Below, piece after piece: positions 57,921 to 64,000 of a stretch of 64,000 nucleotides of DNA. Each line of letters starts with the position of its first letter. Within the stretch, counting starts at the first letter, position 1. The stretch lies in the NCBI GenBank assembly GCA_021833625.1, contig JAKBEU010000003.1, forward strand, positions 62,001 to 126,000. The letters run 5' to 3'. The notes under the pieces were generated by a model that did no database searches, had not been told where the DNA came from, and saw only the letters and a program-made list of their open reading frames with translations. The stretch is from a bacterium. GTDB lineage: Bacteria > Patescibacteriota > Microgenomatia > UBA1406 > GWC2-37-13. The position numbers and the translations under genes are program-made.

Positions 57921-59102
57921 ATGCCTCTTAAGAAAAACATCCTACTGCTGACCTGGTTTAATTTCTTCACCGACTTTAAGTTGTATGCTCCGATTGCCAT
58001 TATTTACTTTGCAAAAGTTACTGGATCGTATGCTTTGGGCATGGGTATTTTTTCGGTTGCGATGATTTCATCCGCGCTATTTGAAATTCCGACAGGTATT
58101 TTCTCCGACAGAATCGGACGGAAGAAAACGATTATATTGGGAGCGGTTGCCGCTGTTTTGTATTCGGTTTTTTATGCCATCGGGCAGTCGTTTTTATTTC
58201 TCGCAATCGGCGCGCTTTTTGAAGGACTTTCCCGCTCTTTTTATAGCGGGAACAACGATGCATTTTTATACGACACACTTGCCGAAACGGGGGAAGAGCA
58301 CAGTTACGACGAATTTTTGGGACGGGTGAGCGCGATGTTCCAGTGGGCGCTTGCGGTATCTGCAGTACTGGGAGGACTTCTTGCTGCCTTTTCATTTCCA
58401 CTCCTTATGTGGCTTTCGGTCGTTCCGCAAGTGGCGGGTTTTTTTATATCCTTGAAACTGACTGAACCGAAAGTACACAGTGCCAAAAGCGGAAATATGT
58501 ATGTCCATTTAAAAGCCGCGTTTGATAATTTCATTCACAACAAAAAACTCCGACTCTTGAGCGTTGCATCGATACTGGGATATGCGTTCGGGGAAGCGGG
58601 ATACCAGTTCCAGTCCGCATTTTACGGTACCCTCTGGCCAATTTGGGCAATAGGAATTGCAAAAACCGTTTCAAACATAGGGGCAGCGATAAGCTTTCAC
58701 TTCAGCGGAAAAATAATAAAAAAATTCGGAGGACTCAAAATTCTTATTATCGACAATGTTACCAATAGAATAGTAAATATTTTTTCAACCGCCATGCCGA
58801 CGGTTTTTTCTCCTGCGCTTATGTCAAGCACTTCAGTATTCTATGGAGTAACGACAATTACGAAAAACTCGCTAATGCAAAAAGAATTTACGAATGCACA
58901 GCGTGCGACGATGGGGTCGCTTAACTCCTTTGCCGGGAGTATCGTCTTTGGCATTTTTGCATTTATATTGGGACTCGTTGCAGACAAGATAGCTCCGTCA
59001 AAAGCTCTACTTACTTTACAATTATTCCAAATAATAAATCTTTATTTTTACTGGAAACTGTTTAAACACGAAGAAAAAGCACAGGCAAAAGTAATCAGCT
59101 AA
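57921..59102 (+). CDS. MFS transporter
   Basis: This 393-aa protein has 11-12 hydrophobic helices and the major facilitator pattern, including GIFSDRIGRKKTIILG after the second helix. It resembles drug or metabolite efflux MFS proteins. The ATG at 57921 is chosen because TATAAT (57910-57915) ends 5 nt upstream. Its end overlaps the converging HAD gene by 8 bp. Confidence 0.9.
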   Translation: MPLKKNILLLTWFNFFTDFKLYAPIAIIYFAKVTGSYALGMGIFSVAMISSALFEIPTGIFSDRIGRKKTIILGAVAAVLYSVFYAIGQSFLFLAIGALFEGLSRSFYSGNNDAFLYDTLAETGEEHSYDEFLGRVSAMFQWALAVSAVLGGLLAAFSFPLLMWLSVVPQVAGFFISLKLTEPKVHSAKSGNMYVHLKAAFDNFIHNKKLRLLSVASILGYAFGEAGYQFQSAFYGTLWPIWAIGIAKTVSNIGAAISFHFSGKIIKKFGGLKILIIDNVTNRIVNIFSTAMPTVFSPALMSSTSVFYGVTTITKNSLMQKEFTNAQRATMGSLNSFAGSIVFGIFAFILGLVADKIAPSKALLTLQLFQIINLYFYWKLFKHEEKAQAKVIS

Positions 59103-59685
59103 GTGCAAGAAGTTGTTTCACAACTTTATCTTCATCATCAAAAACAATTCCCGTCATTCCTAAGTTTTCTGCCGCCTCTACATTTTTTTTCTTGTCATCT
59201 ATAAAGACCGTTTCACTTGGCGGCACTCCCAGTTTCTGAAGAGTGATTTCATAAATACGCGGGTCGGGTTTTATTATTTTTTCAAAACATGAAAATACCT
59301 GTACGTCAAAAAGATGGGCATAAGAAGTGGTCGGGAAATACGTGGCTGTTGGGATTTCGGTATTGGAAAGAAGTGCGATTTTTTTGCCCTTTGCGCGAAG
59401 TGTTGAGACGACGTCTATTATCTTTTTCTTTTCACGAAATAAAATAGGGAGCGCTGCCTCCCAACTGGGGGTCGGAACGGACGGGTCTATTGAAAAATGG
59501 GCATACACTTTTTTCCACAATTTTTCCTCACTCATCCCGAGACTGTAGTCTTTCCCAAAAAGAGAATGCATCTGTCCTAATTTTTCCTTATCAATGTGCA
59601 GTTTTTGCGCAAAATAATCCAGAAAATCTTCATGTGGATTGTCAATAAGGACTCCTCCCCAGTCAAAAATAAATGCGTTTGCCAT
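59095..59685 (-). CDS. HAD-superfamily hydrolase
   Basis: This 196-aa HAD enzyme has FIFDWGGVLID as motif I, SNTEIPT as motif II, KPDPRIYE and FIDDKKKNVEAA as motifs III and IV. The DWGG pattern is typical of class IA phosphatases of the YihX type, which use sugar phosphates. Substrate is unknown. Confidence 0.87.
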   Translation of the reverse strand: MANAFIFDWGGVLIDNPHEDFLDYFAQKLHIDKEKLGQMHSLFGKDYSLGMSEEKLWKKVYAHFSIDPSVPTPSWEAALPILFREKKKIIDVVSTLRAKGKKIALLSNTEIPTATYFPTTSYAHLFDVQVFSCFEKIIKPDPRIYEITLQKLGVPPSETVFIDDKKKNVEAAENLGMTGIVFDDEDKVVKQLLALS

Positions 59686-59730
59686 AAATATAAGTATACA
59701 ACGGGAGGGCTATTTGCTAATATGAACTAT

Positions 59731-60216
59731 ATGAAAAACACAGAAACGCCGGAAACAAAACAAGCAGACAAAAAACTTCTCCGAAAAACGGGAGATAAAA
59801 TGATTGCGGGAGTAGCATCGGGAATTGCAGACTATTTTGATATCGACGCAAACATGGTCCGACTGCTTTTTATTCTTCTCACGATTTTTGGCGGATCGGG
59901 GATATTGCTTTACATCATTTTATGGATTCTTATTCCCTCCGATATTTCAAAAAATATGGGTGGGGGAAGGGATGTGATGAGGGAGAATGTTCGCGAAATG
60001 AAAGAGACCGTTTCCGAGGTTGCAAAAGAATTTAAATCCCGTCCGAAAGAAAAAAAAGAAAGATCCCAATTAGGATTCGGGATAGTTATCGTCGTTGTCG
60101 GAATTCTGTTTTTGCTCAACAACTTAGGGATATTTGAGATGGTTGAGGTACAAAAATTTTGGCCGCTCTTATTGGTATTCTTGGGGATATATATCGTTTC
60201 GAAAAATGAAGAATAA
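59731..60216 (+). CDS. PspC-domain membrane protein
   Basis: This 161-aa protein has a PspC domain (LLRKTGDKMIAGVASGIADYFDID, then one helix) and a C-terminal pair of helices (FGIVIVVVGILFLLN and FWPLLLVFLGIYI). PspC proteins sense or respond to envelope stress. The start at 59731 fits a TAATAT box, 7 nt before the ATG; 59722 is the alternative. It overlaps the M24 peptidase gene by 11 bp. Confidence 0.85.
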   Translation: MKNTETPETKQADKKLLRKTGDKMIAGVASGIADYFDIDANMVRLLFILLTIFGGSGILLYIILWILIPSDISKNMGGGRDVMRENVREMKETVSEVAKEFKSRPKEKKERSQLGFGIVIVVVGILFLLNNLGIFEMVEVQKFWPLLLVFLGIYIVSKNEE

Positions 60217-61297
60217 GAACGATAGTTTTGATGCAGAATATTTTTTAAACAATCACTCAGTCGATGCTTTTTTAGTGTCAAACCACTTCAATATTTTGTA
60301 TCTTTCGCATTTTGAAGGATTGTCGCCGACCGAACGGGAAGCGTTTATTTTCATAACGAAAAAAGATTCCTATTTTATTACTGACGGGCGATATGTGAAC
60401 GAAAAAAGCATATTTCCATTTTTCAAACGGCTCACGATAGATGTTGGTCATTCCGTTTCTTCCTTCATCCAATCGATATGTCTTGAGAAGGGAATAAAAA
60501 CGGTGGGGTTTGAAGCGGGAGACCTGTCGTGGAAAGAAGCGGATACATTGTCGAAAATTCCCGTCACCTTTGCTCCGAAAATTGAACCTTTAAAGGAATT
60601 ACGTGAGCAAAAAATAAATGCAGAATTGGAAGCGCTCACCAAGGCGTGCCGTATTGGCGACAAAGCGTTTGGTGAGATTATTCCCCTTATTGCCGTTGGC
60701 AAGACCGAACGTGAACTGGCATGGCGCCTTGAGGAAATAATCAGGACAAAGTACGGCGCGGAAATCGCATTCGATCCGATGGTGGCGGTAGGCGAAAACG
60801 CGGCACTTCCTCACTACAACACAAAACGGGGAGCGGGAATAATTGAGAAAAACTCTCTTTTGCTTATTGATTTCGGCGTGAAGTGGCACGGATATTGCAG
60901 CGACATGACGAGAATGGTGGCAGTGGGAGAGGTGGGGAGCGAAGAGCGACATGCATACGAAGTATTAAAGGAAGTGCAATCAAATGCAAGGGACGAAATA
61001 AAAGAATTTATATATCTTTCCGATATTGATTTATTTTGTCGGAGTGCGCTTGAGAAAAAAGGGTTTGGTTCGTATCCCCATTCAACAGGACATGGAGTGG
61101 GGCTTGAGATACATGAGGGGCCAAGGATAAGCGCCATTTCAAAAGACAAAAAAAAGACACATCAGGTGTTCACCATTGAGCCTGGGATATATGTCCCGCA
61201 AAAGTGGGGAATGCGAATGGAAGATACGGTTACTGTTCTGCCTTCGGGGGCTGTGGCGGAGTTGACTCGGTTTTCTCGGGAGTTGATTCAGGTGTAG
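60206..61297 (+). CDS. M24 aminopeptidase (Xaa-Pro aminopeptidase type)
   Basis: This 363-aa enzyme has the creatinase N-terminal domain and a C-terminal M24 pita-bread fold. Metal ligands appear as DFGVKWHGYCSDMTR, HSTGHGVGLEIHE and IEPGIYVP, then EDTVTV. It removes N-terminal residues before proline, probably from peptides. The start at 60206 is chosen because it overlaps PspC by 11 bp; the longer frame reads as non-protein. It overlaps the next gene by 68 bp. Confidence 0.92.
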   Translation: MKNKNDSFDAEYFLNNHSVDAFLVSNHFNILYLSHFEGLSPTEREAFIFITKKDSYFITDGRYVNEKSIFPFFKRLTIDVGHSVSSFIQSICLEKGIKTVGFEAGDLSWKEADTLSKIPVTFAPKIEPLKELREQKINAELEALTKACRIGDKAFGEIIPLIAVGKTERELAWRLEEIIRTKYGAEIAFDPMVAVGENAALPHYNTKRGAGIIEKNSLLLIDFGVKWHGYCSDMTRMVAVGEVGSEERHAYEVLKEVQSNARDEIKEFIYLSDIDLFCRSALEKKGFGSYPHSTGHGVGLEIHEGPRISAISKDKKKTHQVFTIEPGIYVPQKWGMRMEDTVTVLPSGAVAELTRFSRELIQV

Positions 61298-63809
61298 TCT
61301 CCGGTTTACTTGGCATTTCCTGACTCATTTCAAGATGCTGCTCTTCGGACGTTGCCTTTGGTTTCTCAAGGTCGACCAGCTCTTCTTCTGACTTCATTTT
61401 CAGTCTCTCGGTAATTTCCTTTTCCTTGTCCATATTTTGTTTTACCATCTTTGCTGCTTCTACCTTTGCTTTGAGGTATACCACCAGCTCTTCTCCCTTC
61501 AGACTGTTGATAAGGAAAATAGGAAGAATATATCCAAGGTCATCAACTCCCTCCTGACGGAGCTTTTCATCGGTCGAGAGAAGTTTGTTAAGAGTGTTGG
61601 TGATAAAGACGACATCCTGTTCAACCCATTGCGTGCGGGAGGTAATATTTTCCGAAACGGGTACTTCACCTTTTTCATATTGAGAAGTCCACATTTTCTT
61701 TACCTCCTCATAATCTTCAATTGAAACGCTCGGCGGGATGGTTACCGACTGTTCGATATTTTTTTCCGGTTCTGTGGCGAGTGCCGATTGAGTCGCGAGA
61801 ACTTTCTCGACATCTTCTTCTTTTACTTTTTCCTTTTCGGCAACCTTCTTTACGATATCTTTATTTTTCTTTGCCACTTCGGAGAGCGCCTTAATTATTG
61901 AAGTGACCGTTTCCGTTGCAATACCCGTTTCTTTTACGATTGAAGAAACAACGCGTCCGGGCGCCTGTACGAGATTGGTCTTGTAAGAAGAAAGAACTGT
62001 TTCTATTTGTTGAGTGGGTGCTTTTGTTGATTGAGAAATTGTCTGCATTACCGAAGAACTGCTGGTGACGGAAGTCACGTAAGACGAATTGACCGAGTTA
62101 AGTTTCTCACCGGTTATATTAACCTTATAGGAAACCGCCTGATTGGTCGCAACAGAATGGGGAACGGTCCGCAGTATTTCTTCTCTTCTGTTTGTCTGCT
62201 CATATTGGGAATTTGAAATGGAGGAGAGGATCTGTTTTGCGACTTTGTCTTCTTTTATTGTTCTGTTAAACAGCTCCGTACGGATATTCATGAACTTTTG
62301 TCGTTCGATAGGAGTTGCGGCCTGTGTCGGTTGCGAAAGGAACTGCAAGTTTTTCTTTACTGTTTCGTTTGTCTGTTTATTTGTTTCAAAACGTGCAATG
62401 TCAGTAATTTTATTCATGGAGAGATTGAGGGTCTTTGTGATGTCTTCCGTTTTTGTTCTTTTGATATCTTCGATTGTTTCAAGCTTTATTTTTATCGGGA
62501 CTTCAACTTCTTTTTTGATGTTCATGGAAGAACTGGTGAATGATGGTACCGGAGAGGAGGGACCTTTCGGAGATTGAGGATTGGTTGCCATTTTGTCATA
62601 CATTGACATCAGAACATTTTTCATTGCAGCAATTCCTTCACAACAATAGTCGCGGAAAATGCGAAGTAGCCACCAGGGGAAGAAAATGACTGCCCAAAGC
62701 ATGATAAGCGAAATAACGTATTCCGTAAACGTATCGACATAATTCCCGTTATTCAAGAAACTGATTATTTGACTTGACACCTGGGCGGGACCCCCATAAA
62801 CGATATTAATTCCCGTCGGATAAATATATCCCGACACCTGTCCTACGCGTGAGAAATCAAACCCGAAAGGAATGCCGCTTTTCCAAAGCCTCGTGAGCGC
62901 ACCGAGAAAGAGTGCAAAAAGGGGGCCATAAAATATCCATTGAAAGAAGACCCCTATCCAAATCCATGCAATATTGCGGATGAAAACAAAAGGCATAAGA
63001 AGTGCGAGGAACGGAGAAACGAATATAAGAAACCAGAGAAGAATTTTTCGCAAAAGGAGCATGCCCCCCATAACGTAATAGGTGATATTCGTTATTTTCA
63101 TGAGGACGTATTCAGACTGAACAGCCTCCTGAACTTTATAGTTCAAATCTCGGCACCCGACAAAGAGTGCATAATTATCTTCCTTGCTTTGAGTAGAGGA
63201 AAAATAAATGTTGAATAATTTGTTTCCGCCGAGCGTTTCAATAAAAAACTTCATAAATATCTCAGACACCTGAATTATCGCCATCGTTATCGCATAGGAA
63301 AAAACGATATACAAAAGACCCGTCGCTATTTTCATGATGGTGGGCCACACCTGTAGTTTCAGCTGGAAGTTTGATTTTTGTCCGACAATGTATCCCAACC
63401 CAAACAGTGCAGCAACTACGATGAAGAGAAATAAGCTTATGTTTTGTGTTACTGACCAAATCTGTCGTATGGCGGGGTGTTGATCTATGGCACTCTTGCT
63501 GAGAGTCCAATACAGAAACTGGCGTGCCCGCTCATTTGCTTTTCCTTGGGAAGTTGTCTGCTCGTCGAGTGACCAGTAGTGGTTCATGAGCGGATTTTTT
63601 TGGAATTCGGCGTAGTCGGTCACGCATTTTTCTCCTTTGTAGAACTTGCTGTTAGTATATATCCCTCCTATTCCGGAGGGGCAACTTCCAAGACGCGGAT
63701 CAATGGAGCAGGGAAGCGGAGGGATGGGAGTTGGATCGGCCGCATGAACAACGCCTAAGACGTTGTAAACGAGGACGAATACAAAAATAAACGAAAATAA
63801 TCTTCGCAT
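61230..63809 (-). CDS. Large VirB6/TrbL-like membrane protein
   Basis: This 859-aa protein has a signal peptide (MRRLFSFIFVF...VVHAAD), an exported Cys-containing stretch, six to seven hydrophobic helices in residues about 110-390 arranged as in VirB6/TrbL proteins of type IV secretion, and a large soluble C-terminal half rich in Glu, Lys, Thr and Ser with coiled-coil parts. It may form a membrane channel with the pilin-like genes elsewhere in the window. Its last 22 codons are antisense to the M24 gene. TAATAT lies 6 nt before the ATG. Confidence 0.75.
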   Translation of the reverse strand: MRRLFSFIFVFVLVYNVLGVVHAADPTPIPPLPCSIDPRLGSCPSGIGGIYTNSKFYKGEKCVTDYAEFQKNPLMNHYWSLDEQTTSQGKANERARQFLYWTLSKSAIDQHPAIRQIWSVTQNISLFLFIVVAALFGLGYIVGQKSNFQLKLQVWPTIMKIATGLLYIVFSYAITMAIIQVSEIFMKFFIETLGGNKLFNIYFSSTQSKEDNYALFVGCRDLNYKVQEAVQSEYVLMKITNITYYVMGGMLLLRKILLWFLIFVSPFLALLMPFVFIRNIAWIWIGVFFQWIFYGPLFALFLGALTRLWKSGIPFGFDFSRVGQVSGYIYPTGINIVYGGPAQVSSQIISFLNNGNYVDTFTEYVISLIMLWAVIFFPWWLLRIFRDYCCEGIAAMKNVLMSMYDKMATNPQSPKGPSSPVPSFTSSSMNIKKEVEVPIKIKLETIEDIKRTKTEDITKTLNLSMNKITDIARFETNKQTNETVKKNLQFLSQPTQAATPIERQKFMNIRTELFNRTIKEDKVAKQILSSISNSQYEQTNRREEILRTVPHSVATNQAVSYKVNITGEKLNSVNSSYVTSVTSSSSVMQTISQSTKAPTQQIETVLSSYKTNLVQAPGRVVSSIVKETGIATETVTSIIKALSEVAKKNKDIVKKVAEKEKVKEEDVEKVLATQSALATEPEKNIEQSVTIPPSVSIEDYEEVKKMWTSQYEKGEVPVSENITSRTQWVEQDVVFITNTLNKLLSTDEKLRQEGVDDLGYILPIFLINSLKGEELVVYLKAKVEAAKMVKQNMDKEKEITERLKMKSEEELVDLEKPKATSEEQHLEMSQEMPSKPETTPESTPEKTESTPPQPPKAEQ

Positions 63810-63837
63810 ATTTTCATATTACTTAAATTTACGTCCC

Positions 63838-63867
63838 TTGACAACTAGTGTGATAAAAAGCTATAGT
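63838..63867 (+). promoter_or_regulatory. Promoter for the right-edge gene
   Basis: TTGACA (63838-63843), an 18-bp spacer and TATAGT (63862-63867) lie upstream of the truncated secreted gene. Its predicted transcription start is about 63874. Confidence 0.6.
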
Positions 63868-63880
63868 AATGAATATTAAT

Positions 63881-64000
63881 ATGAACAAAACTACCAAACT
63901 CGTGGGACAATTTTTATTCGTTTTTCTTGCATCGGTCCTTCTTGCACGCAGCGCCTTTGCTGTGGAGCAACAGGCACGCAGATGGGTCTGTCTTGATGCA
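63881..64000 (+). CDS. Secreted protein, 3' truncated by window edge
   Basis: From ATG 63881 (an in-frame ATG at 63869 is the alternative) the frame begins MNKTTKLVGQFLFVFLASVL and ends a signal peptide near SAFAVEQQ. Only 40 codons are inside the window. It belongs to an exported protein, possibly a secretion-apparatus neighbour of the VirB6-like gene, with which it is divergent. Confidence 0.6.
   Translation, partial: MNKTTKLVGQFLFVFLASVLLARSAFAVEQQARRWVCLDA

Noticed and set aside
1-64000. CRISPR array
   Set aside because: No series of short direct repeats with regular spacers was seen, and no cas gene is recognisable.

Overview
The window looks like a stretch of a Candidate Phyla Radiation (Patescibacteria) chromosome, most likely a Microgenomates (OP11)-type lineage. 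This rests on gene content: TrbC/VirB2-like pilin genes, DUF5667, DUF5652 and DUF4256 proteins, many very short membrane genes, tight 1-4 bp gene overlaps and standard TGA stops. No rRNA or other decisive marker is present, so the assignment is an inference. Many genes have a sigma70-type -10 box (TATAAT-like) ending only 5-9 nt before the start codon and no Shine-Dalgarno sequence, so leaderless mRNAs appear to be the rule.

Layout. 1-6.06 kb: core genes (pgi fragment, UbiA-type prenyltransferase, two TrbC-like pilins, GT2, elongator tRNA-Met, FtsB-like, YqeY, RNase H-like nuclease). 6.07 to about 23.5 kb: an AT-rich integrated island starting at tRNA-Asn. It has a large serine recombinase whose C-terminus reads antisense through the tRNA, a conserved small-gene cassette, and an extended type III restriction-modification operon (SNF2 helicase, Mod, Res, and a DUF262/HNH/AlbA_2 fusion). 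HAD, XRE and terminase-small-like genes, an orphan FtsK alpha-beta domain with membrane helices and a NodB deacetylase follow. The right end is not fixed. 23.7-35.6 kb: secreted and envelope proteins, a P1B-like ATPase without its CPC motif, an epimerase, DUF362, a pseudopilin, an HtrA-like protease and a VIT1/CCC1 transporter.

35.7-37.1 kb: a GC-rich gene for a P/T-rich secreted protein, with a structured leader (rRNA-like boxA, long hairpin) and, downstream, a compact candidate structured RNA at 36815-36912. 37.1-42.6 kb: repair and redox genes (Ogt-like, a minimal [FeFe]-hydrogenase H-domain, thioredoxin), a GT39 gene with an apparent N-terminal frameshift, and unknown genes. 42.7-47.1 kb: an operon nrdR-nrdJ-pduO-DUF4430-DUF6580 linking B12-dependent deoxynucleotide synthesis to B12 capture and adenosylation. 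It is followed by a previously unflagged cobalamin riboswitch placed in front of an unknown 417-aa gene.

47.2-64 kb: a HARP-type protein-only RNase P, SpoIID/LytB, an acyltransferase and O-antigen ligase pair, Nudix (second apparent homopolymer frameshift), smpB, tmRNA with a predicted 30-residue tag, an MFS transporter, PspC, an M24 peptidase, a large VirB6/TrbL-like membrane protein and a truncated secreted gene at the right edge.

The most novel items are the cobalamin riboswitch plus its unknown target, the 36.8 kb structured RNA with its GC-rich neighbour, the extended type III defence operon with a GmrSD-AlbA fusion, the interlocked inverted repeats in the recombinase leader, the orphan FtsK alpha-beta membrane protein, and the genome-wide leaderless pattern.
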